A stretch of 64,000 bases of DNA from positions 1-64,000 of the IMG/VR virus record IMGVR_UViG_3300042464_000635. One strand, written 5' to 3'. Position 1 is the stretch's first letter, and each line of letters opens with the position of its first letter. The notes below the pieces were generated by a model. It did no database searches, was not told the origin of the DNA, and saw only the letters and a program-made list of their open reading frames with translations. Source of the DNA: a virus. Positions 46,310-54,565 of the stretch are shown piece by piece. The position numbers and the translations under genes were made by a program.

Positions 46310-47431
46310 TCACCCTTTCTTCCCTTTCCACAGCAACCACTCGTTGCTAATGGCCTTGAAGGAGAACGCGGAGTCGTACGATTTGAACACCACACCTTCA
46401 CGCTTGACTTTTGGGTTCATAGACGGACCATCTGCATAAGCAAGTAGCTCGTCAAGGTTGGCGAATCGTCCGGCAACGTAAGTTCGAAGGTCAATAATGG
46501 GAGTGTGTTCCAACTTGGCCCCAAGCTCAGTCAAAACCTCGTCAAGGAAAACAAGTCGCTGCCCCGGCTTCATGTAGGTCTGAGTGTCGATGTCGAAGAC
46601 GTCAAAAAGAAAAAGCCGTTGTCCTTTGATTCCTTCTTGGTTTTCTTGAATCCCTTCACCGCACAGCTCCATCTGAAGAGCAATGTTGCGACCGGTTTCC
46701 TTATTATAGGTCAGCAAGGCGTCAATTACACCTTGTTCTCGAGCAGCCTTCCAGAAGCTGTTTCCTTCTGTTTCCTTAAGGTCTAGGTTGCGACTACACA
46801 CGCCACTGTCCCCGTCTCGGGCATAAATGGTGCAGGAAGACCCGTCCAGCTTCAGAGAAACTTCGTAGGTTTCCTCCTTGTGCTCCTCGAAGATTTTTCT
46901 CACGATATTTTGACATCTCTCTTGGTCACTCTTAACCAAAAAACTCGGGAAGTTTCCACGAACTTGTCCCGCAAGGCAAGCGGGGACCGTGGCCTCCCAC
47001 TTTTGAATACCAAACTCTAGAGTGAAGTCTTCGCCTTCTTGCCACACACACTCATCAACTCGGAGAGATCCCCTCCCCCCATAAGGTTCAGCTAGCGAAA
47101 CAACGTAGAAGCTTGGAGAGATGTCCGAGAAGCGAAGTAGGAGACCCTGGGAGACTTGACCACGGAGCCGGACGGTTTTCAACCTCTCCCCCTTCACTCC
47201 ATTGTACTCCCTTGGTTCCTTCCCTTTGGACAAGAACGGGGCAAGTTCGTGGGGAATCCACGAGTCAATCTCGAAATAGATTGCAAGATCACCAGCTTGG
47301 AACTCCCCCTTCTTCACGACAACGGGCCAGCCACCTCCCACGATGGCGCACTCAATTGCGTCGGCGTCTGGGATTGGTCGGATCTCCGTTACTTTTCGGA
47401 CGGAGGCGAGTTTGCGTTCAATGTTTGCCAT
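46310..47431 (-). CDS. RNA ligase, DRB0094 (Rnl5) type
   Basis: 373 aa. The N-terminal OB-like domain (NIERKLASVRKVTEIRPIPD, GWPVVVKKGEF) precedes the nucleotidyltransferase domain with motif I SLKLDGSS (Lys194), CSRNLDLKE, MELCGEGIQ and EGVVFKS near 345. Domain order and length match the Deinococcus DraRnl group, which seals 3'-OH/5'-phosphate RNA ends in duplex breaks. Second of three ligases here. Confidence 0.8.
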   Translation of the reverse strand: MANIERKLASVRKVTEIRPIPDADAIECAIVGGGWPVVVKKGEFQAGDLAIYFEIDSWIPHELAPFLSKGKEPREYNGVKGERLKTVRLRGQVSQGLLLRFSDISPSFYVVSLAEPYGGRGSLRVDECVWQEGEDFTLEFGIQKWEATVPACLAGQVRGNFPSFLVKSDQERCQNIVRKIFEEHKEETYEVSLKLDGSSCTIYARDGDSGVCSRNLDLKETEGNSFWKAAREQGVIDALLTYNKETGRNIALQMELCGEGIQENQEGIKGQRLFLFDVFDIDTQTYMKPGQRLVFLDEVLTELGAKLEHTPIIDLRTYVAGRFANLDELLAYADGPSMNPKVKREGVVFKSYDSAFSFKAISNEWLLWKGKKG

Positions 47432-47488
47432 TTTGCGTTGTGGTTTGGTTGGTTGACTTTTGGTGCTTGTCTTCGGGTGCTAAGCGGC

Positions 47489-47889
47489 TTAGTTCTGCAG
47501 AACTCCCTTGATTACAGAGTACACAGCACCTCTTATGACGTCGGCTTTACTTATACCGTCAGCCTTTGCAAGAAGGGTCACACGTCATAAAAGTTTTGCG
47601 ATACACGCAGCTCAATGGTATGTTGAGCTCCCCCTTCGGTAGGACTTTCAGTTTGTGCAGCGCCAGCAGAATCCCCCTGGGTCACCGCCTTCGGCTTCAC
47701 CGCCCAATCCGCCGGATCGCACTCGGTAGCAGCCGCAAAGTCAATTTCCATGACGGAGTTCCCACGGTTGATGCGGGGAACCCCATAACGTACCTCAGAC
47801 CCCCTGGGGACAGGGAGATAGTTTTCGTGAACCCAGTCCCAAAACTCGGGAAGGTGGATTTCGATTGTTCCTTCGGATGTGAATGCCAT
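47489..47889 (-). CDS. RHH-domain protein, probably frameshifted
   Basis: From the ATG at 47889 the open frame gives 104 aa ending VSQNFYDV at 47578. Restoring one T there continues with LTLLAKADGISKADVIRGAV to a TAA at 47489. The sum ELRVSQNFYDVL then AKADGISKADVIRGAVYS is a clear ribbon-helix-helix C-terminus, and 401 nt is one short of 134 codons. Probable DNA-binding regulator with an N-terminal partner domain. Confidence 0.6.
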
Positions 47890-47934
47890 TTTTCTGGTAA
47901 AAGGTGGATTGCGGGGTTTGCCCCGTATAAACCT

Positions 47935-47963
47935 GCTATAGCGTTTTCCGTCTGAAAAACAAA
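47935..47963 (-). promoter_or_regulatory. promoter module, TTTGTT-17-TATAGC
   Basis: -35 TTTGTT (47958-47963), -10 TATAGC (47935-47940); near-perfect dyad GTTTTTC-agacg-GAAAAC. Drives the RHH gene. Confidence 0.65.
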
Positions 47964-48000
47964 CGGGGGGAAACCGCCCCAAGGTAACCGGGAAACCGCT

Positions 48001-48558
48001 CTAAGGAAGAACAAAAGGCGAGTCAGGATCGTCTGTGAAAGCAGTAAAGTATGTTTCTGTGGCTAGGTTTCCCAGGTTGAGAACGGGAATGTTGTGAAAC
48101 CTAGCGATGCGAATCGCCTGTGAGGTTCCACCGACATCCTTACCATTTTTTGTCCAGCAAATTACCACGTCTGTTGGGCTCTTGCAGTCTCTCCCTAGAA
48201 CTTGCATCGCGTTCCTAGCCATTAACTTTCGCCCCTTATCGTAGAGCCGAGAGGGTGCGGGATGGAACCGCTCCACGCTTTCTTGAGCTAGCTCTCGTCC
48301 TGGGCACAAAAGATAATCAAAGTGGGATTTACCGTCGTGGTACCGTCCGTTGAATCCGTTCCACGGCAAGAATATCTCCTTTCTCCTGGAGTTTGCTTCA
48401 AAAGCCGCATCGGCGCCATCAGCACCACCCGAGCGCAGTGTGAATCCTAGACGGTCCATCCTTGCCGAAATTCGGCCCATAAGTGCCAGAATCGGCTCAG
48501 GTGTTTCTCGGCCCCCAATTCCTGTGTACACTTTCCTTGCCTCTTCAACCTCAGTCAT
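48001..48558 (-). CDS. SLOG-family nucleotide-binding protein
   Basis: 185 aa. YTGIGGRETPEP (11-22), LRSGGADGADAAFE near 41-54, ICWTKNGKDVGGTSQAIRIA near 130-149 fit the SLOG Rossmann-like fold that binds nucleotides such as NAD- or ADP-ribose-derived ligands. Phage copies are common, role unsettled. Context GAAACA(ATG). Confidence 0.7.
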   Translation of the reverse strand: MTEVEEARKVYTGIGGRETPEPILALMGRISARMDRLGFTLRSGGADGADAAFEANSRRKEIFLPWNGFNGRYHDGKSHFDYLLCPGRELAQESVERFHPAPSRLYDKGRKLMARNAMQVLGRDCKSPTDVVICWTKNGKDVGGTSQAIRIARFHNIPVLNLGNLATETYFTAFTDDPDSPFVLP

Positions 48559-48564
48559 TGTTTC

Positions 48565-48822
48565 TCATTCAGTTTTTAGATCAATTTTCATAATGTCGTA
48601 CTCGTGTTCATCAATAATATCCCACCGACCTGTGCCGGTCCAAGTAAGAGCTGGAGCTGAGTCTATGGAGTAGGGGTACAACCCGGTCATCCAGCCCCAT
48701 GGCAGCAACTCAATCGAAGAAGGTATAATAACTCCGGCTTGTGTAGGACCGTTGCGTAGCAGAATGATAACTTCTTTGCCGAGAAACTCTGCAAGATTAA
48801 GAATTGGTGACTCAAGAGTCAT
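48565..48822 (-). CDS. hypothetical beta-rich protein
   Basis: 85 aa. LGKEVIILLRNGPTQAGVI then a Tyr/Trp-rich beta region (DEHEYDIMKIDL): an SH3- or Sm-like small barrel is possible. Overlaps the upstream gene by 4 nt. Confidence 0.6.
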   Translation of the reverse strand: MTLESPILNLAEFLGKEVIILLRNGPTQAGVIIPSSIELLPWGWMTGLYPYSIDSAPALTWTGTGRWDIIDEHEYDIMKIDLKTE

Positions 48823-49037
48823 GGCAAATACTTCATCACAATGAGTCCTTCCGGTGTAAACCGGACCCGCGTGTTTTCTTGATCCAACTCAGTTAGTTCT
48901 GGGTGGCTTTGATCCACCACCAGCTTCCAAAGGAGGCTAGACACTGAGAGCCATCCGTCCCCTGAGTCCGTGCTGCGTTCAATCAGCCGTAACATGTTTC
49001 TTTGCGCATCTGTTATCGGTGGCTTGGGGTTGATCAC
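48819..49037 (-). CDS. small winged-helix-like protein
   Basis: 72 aa. DAQRNMLRLIERS, LSVSSLLWKLVV and VRFTPEGLIVMKYL follow the helix-helix-wing order of tiny winged-helix proteins. Recognition is weak. Confidence 0.5.
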   Translation of the reverse strand: MINPKPPITDAQRNMLRLIERSTDSGDGWLSVSSLLWKLVVDQSHPELTELDQENTRVRFTPEGLIVMKYLP

Positions 49038-49110
49038 GGCTTTGCTTCGGTTCAGGGGGGTAGCGGAAATTCAAAAAACTTTGCTAAGATTCATTGGTTC
49101 GTTGGTAGAT

Positions 49111-49386
49111 CTACGCACGGGGCACCATTCCGTAGTCAGGCTCCAGAAAACTTTCCAAGTTGCTGTCGGGATGCACCTTCTCAGCCACAAGTAAAATAGC
49201 CCGGTGGCAGTCTTGCCTGGATCGCCGAGATCCAAGTTCGTAGGCGGAAAGTGCATAGGAGTGCGTCAACTGCAAAAAAGAGTCTCGCAAACCTGCGGGC
49301 ATCTTCTCAACCTTCCTGCGGGCGTCTTCGGGAAGCCCCAGCCAAAGTGCTTCGAGATCGGCTTCTGCTTGGGGGTGGAATGCCAT
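49111..49386 (-). CDS. PQAEA-start protein (1)
   Basis: 91 aa. Starts MAFHPQAEADLEALW, similar to MTFDPQAEARSM of the next gene upstream. Helical, with a Cys-His pair near the middle. Leader 25 nt with the conserved TACTTCAG...GCAACC seen in three promoters. Confidence 0.65.
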   Translation of the reverse strand: MAFHPQAEADLEALWLGLPEDARRKVEKMPAGLRDSFLQLTHSYALSAYELGSRRSRQDCHRAILLVAEKVHPDSNLESFLEPDYGMVPRA

Positions 49387-49411
49387 GGTTGCTTCGGAGT
49401 TGCCTGAAGTA

Positions 49412-49440
49412 ACTATACCGCTTTCTCTTCGAGAAAGAAA
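49412..49440 (-). promoter_or_regulatory. promoter module, TTTCTT-17-TATAGT
   Basis: -35 TTTCTT (49435-49440), -10 TATAGT (49412-49417). Perfect 7-bp dyad CTTTCTC-gaa-GAGAAAG. Drives 49111-49386. Confidence 0.8.
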
Positions 49441-49482
49441 GGGGGGTAAACCGCCCCAAAGAAAGGGATCGGTGGGTGTGCC

Positions 49483-49701
49483 TCAGCACGGACTATGCGG
49501 GGCAGAGCAGTAGGCAGCAAGATACGCTTCGATCTGCTCACTGTTCCATCTGGGGTCCGGAAACTTTGGCCAGCCGTAGGCGCAGTGTGTAGCGCCATGC
49601 TCAGCGCAATCTCGAAGTGTTTTAGTGTTAGGTGGAATAACGTAGTACTTTTCCCAACAAAGCAGCATTGAGCGTGCTTCTGCTTGAGGGTCGAAGGTCA
49701 T
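49483..49701 (-). CDS. PQAEA-start protein (2)
   Basis: 72 aa with five Cys. Shares its first ten residues and its promoter/leader layout with 49111-49386, suggesting duplication of a promoter-plus-start cassette onto a different body. Confidence 0.6.
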   Translation of the reverse strand: MTFDPQAEARSMLLCWEKYYVIPPNTKTLRDCAEHGATHCAYGWPKFPDPRWNSEQIEAYLAAYCSAPHSPC

Positions 49702-49724
49702 GGTTGCGTGCGTGGACTGAAGTA

Positions 49725-49753
49725 ACTATATCGCTTTCCTGCCGGGAAGGCAA
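49725..49753 (-). promoter_or_regulatory. promoter module, TTGCCT-17-TATAGT
   Basis: -35 TTGCCT (49748-49753), -10 TATAGT (49725-49730). Spacer dyad CTTCC/GGAAAG. Drives 49483-49701. Confidence 0.8.
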
Positions 49754-49767
49754 GGGGGTGAACCGCC

Positions 49768-50661
49768 TTAGTCCAATATCTCCCTACGAACTGAGGTCTG
49801 CAGCTTATTGATTGCTGCGAGTGCGGCAGTGTGATTGTCGCGAGAGGCTTTCATGGGTGTGGCTTTCTGTACCATGACCCGAATGGCGTCTAGATCTGAT
49901 AGAACCTCCGCAGCGTTTTTCAGTGCGGGTTTCGTCCTATACTTCGCAATGTATAGTTTGATAGTATTCGTCACCCTCTTGTAAAGAGACAACTTTTCTG
50001 CTTTGCACTGGTCGAGAGTACCAATGAAAGGGGGAGACTTGGAAAAGTCCATGTCGTCAAACCCGGCGTACTTCCCGTCGATCTTTGCAAATCGAATACC
50101 GCTGTGGGACGGGATATTGTAGTCTAAGCCATGAGCTTCGCAACAAGCTTTGAAGTCTCGGAGAGAAATCGCATTGCGGTCTAAGGTGTATAGGTGTGCC
50201 TTGGTTGCGCATTGCGGAGAGTTCCACATAGACTGAATGTCTGGGTCGCCGGAGTTGGTACGAACCTCCACCACCTCAAGTTTGACGGGATCCTTTTCCG
50301 TGCGAGACTCGCCGAACACCGGCTCCCACGTTTTGAGAAAACGCTTGTAGGCGAATTCGTCGTCGAGATTCTCAAAGATGTAGCAGCTTGAGTACCCCTC
50401 TTCCGGGGTGCCTTTTGAAGCGAGATCGCTTTTCTGTTCCATGTACGACTCGACTGACAAAGTGCTACCAGTCTCGTTCTCATAATGCGTAACTGCGGGT
50501 TGAAACACGCGAACACTAAGGATGGTCGTAGGGTCCGACACAACGAAAGTGTTTGCCGTTACAGGGATTCCATCCACCTCAAGGCTGGCGGATGTGTGGC
50601 TTCTTTGAATAAGGTAGCTTCCCTCGTTTACAAGATGAGTGGCTTTCAGTGTGACTGTCAT
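49768..50661 (-). CDS. large hypothetical protein
   Basis: 297 aa. Beta-rich N-terminal half (SLEVDGIPVTANTFVVSDP), helical C-terminal third (NTIKLYIAKYRTKPALKNA). No catalytic motif I can name. It may act as a structural or DNA-associated protein. Confidence 0.75.
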   Translation of the reverse strand: MTVTLKATHLVNEGSYLIQRSHTSASLEVDGIPVTANTFVVSDPTTILSVRVFQPAVTHYENETGSTLSVESYMEQKSDLASKGTPEEGYSSCYIFENLDDEFAYKRFLKTWEPVFGESRTEKDPVKLEVVEVRTNSGDPDIQSMWNSPQCATKAHLYTLDRNAISLRDFKACCEAHGLDYNIPSHSGIRFAKIDGKYAGFDDMDFSKSPPFIGTLDQCKAEKLSLYKRVTNTIKLYIAKYRTKPALKNAAEVLSDLDAIRVMVQKATPMKASRDNHTAALAAINKLQTSVRREILD

Positions 50662-50692
50662 TTTCAGGTTTAGGGGTGCGGTTTAAGGTAAG

Positions 50693-51022
50693 CTAGTTAG
50701 ATATTCGGGGTTCGGGGTCCTGATAGGACAAACACCTAACAAGCTCATCGAGCTCGCCATCTGTGAGCACCTCTTCCGTTTCTTCCTTGTGTGCCGTGTC
50801 GCTCTGAAAAAGCTCGGAGTAAAGCTCAAGGTGAGTGGAAAGATCCTCGAGAACTTCGTGTAACGTTGAGAAGCCGAACCAGGGGGATTCGTAGAGTTTG
50901 TCGCTGCTGTTTAAGGCCCAGGTCCAGCGGTCCCACCAGTCGCCCTGGTCCCTCTTTAGGGACTTTGAAATTGTTAGATTGTAACTGTTGGGGATGCTCT
51001 TTTCGAGCTGAGCGAGATTCAT
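50693..51022 (-). CDS. hypothetical protein
   Basis: 109 aa. DQGDWWDRWTWALNSSDKLY then an acidic helical half (LSTHLELYSELF, EVLTDGELDELV). Promoter at 51044-51072. Confidence 0.65.
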   Translation of the reverse strand: MNLAQLEKSIPNSYNLTISKSLKRDQGDWWDRWTWALNSSDKLYESPWFGFSTLHEVLEDLSTHLELYSELFQSDTAHKEETEEVLTDGELDELVRCLSYQDPEPRISN

Positions 51023-51043
51023 CTGAGTGCTTTGAACTAGTTT

Positions 51044-51072
51044 AGTTTACCGCTTTCCTTCCGGAAAGGCAG
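51044..51072 (-). promoter_or_regulatory. promoter module, CTGCCT-17-TAAACT
   Basis: -35 CTGCCT (51067-51072), -10 TAAACT (51044-51049). Perfect dyad CTTTCC-ggaa-GGAAAG. Drives 50693-51022. Confidence 0.75.
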
Positions 51073-51097
51073 GGGGGGAAACCGCCCTGCCCTTATG

Positions 51098-51224
51098 CTA
51101 CGGAGAAACGACCGATAAAACCTTGATAAGGGAGTGCCCGTCGATTTCAGGTTGATAGTTCTCACCAGTCTGCGGCAGCAGGAATCGCTTCTTCGATGGG
51201 GAGGTAAATTGTGTCGAATTTCAT
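51098..51224 (-). CDS. small gene with an apparent frameshift
   Basis: An ATG at 51224, overlapping the upstream stop as ATGA, opens MKFDTIYLP. It soon stops, while another frame gives GENYQPEIDGHSLIKVLS up to TAG at 51098. Dropping one C of the CCCC run near 51200 joins them into 41 aa; 127 nt is one over 42 codons. Confidence 0.45.
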
Positions 51225-51460
51225 GGGGCGGTCGGGTAAAATAAACCGAATAGATAAAGCACCGAAAGTAGCACCACGAGGACAAACCCCAATGAGACTT
51301 GTATTTCAACTGGCGTAACCTCTTCGGGGGAACCCCGCTCTTTGTCCAGCTTACGAATGAGCTTCTCATTTGGGGTTAGCCTCAGCCCATCTTTCACCTC
51401 GACCCACCGAGACCCCTTCGGGTGACGGTGTTTTCGACTGAAGGGGTAGTTTCGTTGCAT
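51221..51460 (-). CDS. small tail-anchored membrane protein
   Basis: 79 aa. A basic N-terminal half, then one C-terminal membrane helix (about 57-75, LGFVLVVLLSVLYLFGLF). Start 2 nt from the next gene. Role unknown. Confidence 0.65.
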   Translation of the reverse strand: MQRNYPFSRKHRHPKGSRWVEVKDGLRLTPNEKLIRKLDKERGSPEEVTPVEIQVSLGFVLVVLLSVLYLFGLFYPTAP

Positions 51461-51461
51461 A

Positions 51462-51872
51462 CTAACCGCGAGCGATCACTTCCCGAAGGAAAGCAAGACC
51501 GTCTTCAGTGGTGTCCGAGAAGTGGCTTTCGGCCTCTTCTCCTAACAGCCTGTTTCCTGCAATCCGAGGGTGGACAGTGAAGCCCAGTTCTCCACACATA
51601 ACTTGTGAGAAACCTCCGATGCAGTGAACCGTACCGCAGTTACTGGTGTTTATTCCCTCCCAGTAATTGGTGTAGTCCCCATTCAGGTGGTACGCAAACA
51701 TATTGAAGTTATCCAAGTCACGCTCCACAATCCAGAGTGCAACGTGCCGTAAGTTCTCTCCTTGTTGTTCAGGGGAAAGCACAATGTCCCAACTTTCTGG
51801 AATGTGCGGGAGACTAGGGATGGTTAGTGAACTTGCCTGAGTGCTCGGACGTGTTTCGGTGGAGGTAGTCAT
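51462..51872 (-). CDS. CGTxHC-motif family protein (paralogue 2)
   Basis: 136 aa. LPHIPESWDIVLSPEQQ, LRHVALWIVERDLDNF and CGTVHCIGGFSQVMCG. Shorter than paralogue 34210-34746 but collinear. Context TAAACAAA(ATG). Confidence 0.75.
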   Translation of the reverse strand: MTTSTETRPSTQASSLTIPSLPHIPESWDIVLSPEQQGENLRHVALWIVERDLDNFNMFAYHLNGDYTNYWEGINTSNCGTVHCIGGFSQVMCGELGFTVHPRIAGNRLLGEEAESHFSDTTEDGLAFLREVIARG

Positions 51873-51967
51873 TTTGTTTAGGGTTCGTTGTTTTTAAGTG
51901 AGCAGGGTCTCACGGGTCGTAGTTTACACCCGTAGTTTAACGTGGGTGGGTTGTTGCCCTGTAGCAA

Positions 51968-52240
51968 TCACCGTCGTCCTGGAGACTGATGCCGCACAGA
52001 AGGTTGAAAAAACGCATTTTTTGCCTTGCGAAGGAAGCCGGTTTTCTCGGGAAAGTTGTCTCCTGGAGCAGGGACCTCAGCCAGTGCTGCATCCACACGG
52101 CGGTCGAGATCGTCGAGTGTTGGCTCCCAATTCTCAAGTACTAGGTGGCCCGTCTGTGAATTGCACATTGACCGCAACACTGCAAGTGCAATTTGTTGCT
52201 TGCGGCACAAAGACCGCAGGTTTAGGATTTCGGTTTCCAT
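51968..52240 (-). CDS. hypothetical protein
   Basis: 90 aa from the ATG at 52240 (METEILNLRSLCRKQQ). Helical first half, acidic middle, basic tail. The longer frame overlaps the paralogue gene and is discarded. Confidence 0.55.
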   Translation of the reverse strand: METEILNLRSLCRKQQIALAVLRSMCNSQTGHLVLENWEPTLDDLDRRVDAALAEVPAPGDNFPEKTGFLRKAKNAFFQPSVRHQSPGRR

Positions 52241-52247
52241 TCTTGTT

Positions 52248-52679
52248 TCAAGCACTAGTACCAGGGGAATTACGCGAAATAACTCGGCGAAGGAAGCAAA
52301 GTGCGTCGGCGTTGCTGTCAGTGAAGTGCGTGCCTGCTTCGTCCCCAAGTAGCAAGCGACCAACAAATCCAGGGTACATGAAGAAGCCCTTTTCACCACA
52401 CATAACTTGTGCGAATCCCGAAATGCAATGGACCTCGCCACAGTTTTGAAGGGTTACGTAGACTGTCTTGGCATGCGCATGCCAAGTTCTCATATCAAGA
52501 TTGTGCGAGTCTCGCTCAGTCACCCAAAGGGAGAGGAATAAAAGATTTTCCTCCTGCTGTTCCGGGGACAGAATGTCCGTCAGCAGGTTGTTTGGAATGT
52601 GGGGTAGCCGTGGAAGGCCAGGGTTGGTATCTAACGCGATTTCCTGGGCGGTCCGAATCGCTTGTGCCGTAAGAGTCAT
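52248..52679 (-). CDS. CGExHC-motif family protein (paralogue 3)
   Basis: 143 aa from the ATG at 52679 (context CCAAACAAA). LPRLPHIPNNLL, LSPEQQEENLLFLSLWVTERD, CGEVHCISGFAQVMCG and LLGDEAGTHF. Adjacent to paralogue 2, so a local duplication; all three keep the Cys-x3-His-Cys core. Confidence 0.75.
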   Translation of the reverse strand: MTLTAQAIRTAQEIALDTNPGLPRLPHIPNNLLTDILSPEQQEENLLFLSLWVTERDSHNLDMRTWHAHAKTVYVTLQNCGEVHCISGFAQVMCGEKGFFMYPGFVGRLLLGDEAGTHFTDSNADALCFLRRVISRNSPGTSA

Positions 52680-52717
52680 TTTGTTTGGTAATGAGACGGG
52701 AGAATTTGTGGAGGGAG

Positions 52718-52822
52718 TCAGGCTCGGGTTTGGGGCCGATTGAGGACAAGAACCAATGAAATCAGGCCAAGCAACGTGAAGAAGATGCTGTGAAGTGCGG
52801 AAAGGTCGTTCAGGGGGAACAT
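52718..52822 (-). CDS. 34-aa membrane peptide
   Basis: ATG at 52822 after the shared TACTTCAG...GCAACC leader. One helix (about residues 9-28). First gene after the promoter at 52846-52874. Confidence 0.5.
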   Translation of the reverse strand: MFPLNDLSALHSIFFTLLGLISLVLVLNRPQTRA

Positions 52823-52845
52823 GGTTGCTCAAGTGGACTGAAGTA

Positions 52846-52874
52846 ACTATACCGCTTTCCTGTCGGAAAGGTAA
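52846..52874 (-). promoter_or_regulatory. promoter module, TTACCT-17-TATAGT
   Basis: -35 TTACCT (52869-52874), -10 TATAGT (52846-52851). Perfect dyad CTTTCC/GGAAAG with loop gaca. Drives 52718-52822 and the paralogue genes. Confidence 0.8.
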
Positions 52875-52894
52875 GGGGGGTAAACCGCCCCCTT

Positions 52895-53170
52895 TCAGAG
52901 TCTTACAGGAACAAGAGTGGCAGCCTCAGAGCGAGTGCGAGCTATCTCGTTGCAGTCGGCTTCACTCAGACCCGTCATGCTCTGCAGTTCGTGGTCTTGC
53001 ACTCCATCCAAAACGGTCACGAGTGCGCGAGCAAAACGTTCGGCTTTCACCTCTGCTTCCCCTCGCTTCTCGTTCTCGTACAAGACACGGTTTTCAAGCG
53101 TTGTAAGCAAATCGGATGCGTTATCAAGGGGTCTTATAACTCTAAGAGTCACCGCGTTAGTGGAATCCAT
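52895..53170 (-). CDS. hypothetical protein
   Basis: 91 aa from the ATG at 53170. An in-frame ATG at 53194 lies ahead of the expected transcription start and is rejected. Two helical segments, a GLSEADCNEIARTRSEA end. Not recognised. Confidence 0.65.
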   Translation of the reverse strand: MDSTNAVTLRVIRPLDNASDLLTTLENRVLYENEKRGEAEVKAERFARALVTVLDGVQDHELQSMTGLSEADCNEIARTRSEAATLVPVRL

Positions 53171-53196
53171 TGTTTTTGGAGGAACACAACTCATTT

Positions 53197-53225
53197 AGTA
53201 TACCGTTTCTGCCCCGCAGAGAAAA
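53197..53225 (-). promoter_or_regulatory. promoter module, TTTTCT-17-TATACT
   Basis: -35 TTTTCT (53220-53225), -10 TATACT (53197-53202). Dyad TCTGC-ggg-GCAGA. Drives 52895-53170. Confidence 0.7.
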
Positions 53226-53284
53226 GGGGGGTAAACCGCCCATACTGGAGAGTTCACACACGGTCAAGACCAACTCAAAGGAAA

Positions 53285-54448
53285 TCACACCAACTTAAAA
53301 AAGTCTTTTTTCGACAGTTGAACAATAACACCCTTCGAGACAGACTCAATGGTCAGGTTTTCGTCAGTAACCCCAACCCCGTCAACTTTTACAGAGCCTG
53401 CCTTTATTTTACGTCGAGCCTCGCTTGTGCTTTCTACCAAATTGAGTGTTTTTAGGATGGTAGCTAGACGGCAGGGAAAATCCACTCCCTTAGTCGAAAC
53501 TTCCGGCACGTTAACTTCAATTGTCTGTGAGAAAACAAGGGCCTCGGAGTCTTTCAGTGCCTTCAGAGCTTTCTCCCTTCCATGGAAGGTGGAGACGACT
53601 TCTACGGCCATTCGCTTCTGTCTTTCTCGAGGATTTTCCGGAAACTGATCCAGGTTGCAGTCGGTGAGGAGTGTAATGTAATCGTTAACCAATTGGTCCG
53701 GAACCTTCTCAAGTTTAGAGAACATTTGAAGTGGGTGTTCGTCGAGTCCAATGGCATTGTTCAGACTTTTGCTCATTTTTTGCACTCCGTCGGTGCCCGG
53801 TAGAATTGGCATTAGCATACCAACTTGCTGGACCGGTGAGTCGAAATGTTTTTGAACCTCTCTACCCAAGCCAACATTGAATTTCTGGTCAGTGCCACCG
53901 AGCTCTACGTCCGACTCTACATGAAAACTGTCGTACCCTTGGAGCAAAGGGTACATAAACTCGTGTAGCCTAATCGGAGTTTGTAACTCAATGCGGTGTG
54001 CAAAATCTTGCTTTGCAATCATTTGCTGTACAGTTGTTATGGACTGAAGTTTAACAATGTCTGACAAGTGTAGGCACTCTAAATGGCTAGAGTTGAGAAC
54101 CAGCTCACATTTTTCCAGGTTTACGAAGCGTGATATTGCTGTAATGAAGCTGTCAATGTTGGAATCTACTTCTTCTTTTGAAAGTTGCTTTCTTACCGAG
54201 GACTTTCCCGTGGGGTCCCCTATTCTTGCAGTGAAGTCACCAATAATGACAACGGGAATGTGGCCCTGGTCCTGAAAAGTCCGTAGCTTACGAAGAAGTA
54301 CAGAATGCCCCAGATGCAAAAAGTTTGAGGTCGGGTCGAACCCAAGTTTTATCCTCTTCTGGGTCGTGAAAAAAGTATCGTCTGCTATTGCGGGAAAAGT
54401 GTCAATTATTCCACGGGTTAGGCTTGAAGGAGGTTTAGATGTGAACAT
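53285..54448 (-). CDS. tyrS: tyrosyl-tRNA synthetase
   Basis: 387 aa from the ATG at 54448. Class I aaRS landmarks in TyrRS context: GFDPTSNFLHLGHS (HLGH 45-48), IGDFTARIGDPTGKS (69-83), ELGGTDQKFN (182-191) and KMSKS (224-228), then an S4 RNA-binding C-terminus. It charges tRNA-Tyr. Phage-encoded synthetases are rare. Complete length, all catalytic motifs intact, own promoter and 19-nt leader, so probably functional. A class II tRNA that may be tRNA-Tyr is at 32681-32769. Confidence 0.92.
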   Translation of the reverse strand: MFTSKPPSSLTRGIIDTFPAIADDTFFTTQKRIKLGFDPTSNFLHLGHSVLLRKLRTFQDQGHIPVVIIGDFTARIGDPTGKSSVRKQLSKEEVDSNIDSFITAISRFVNLEKCELVLNSSHLECLHLSDIVKLQSITTVQQMIAKQDFAHRIELQTPIRLHEFMYPLLQGYDSFHVESDVELGGTDQKFNVGLGREVQKHFDSPVQQVGMLMPILPGTDGVQKMSKSLNNAIGLDEHPLQMFSKLEKVPDQLVNDYITLLTDCNLDQFPENPRERQKRMAVEVVSTFHGREKALKALKDSEALVFSQTIEVNVPEVSTKGVDFPCRLATILKTLNLVESTSEARRKIKAGSVKVDGVGVTDENLTIESVSKGVIVQLSKKDFFKLV

Positions 54449-54467
54449 AGGCTTGGTGATTAAACTA

Positions 54468-54496
54468 ACTATACCGTTTCTGCAGAGCAGAAACAA
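54468..54496 (-). promoter_or_regulatory. promoter module, TTGTTT-17-TATAGT
   Basis: -35 TTGTTT (54491-54496), -10 TATAGT (54468-54473). Perfect dyad TTTCTGC-tct-GCAGAAA. Drives tyrS. Confidence 0.85.
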
Positions 54497-54565
54497 GACG
54501 GAAAACAGAACGTTTAGGGCGGTTTGCCCCCCTAAAACTTTGCACGACCCTAACAACTCGAAAGA

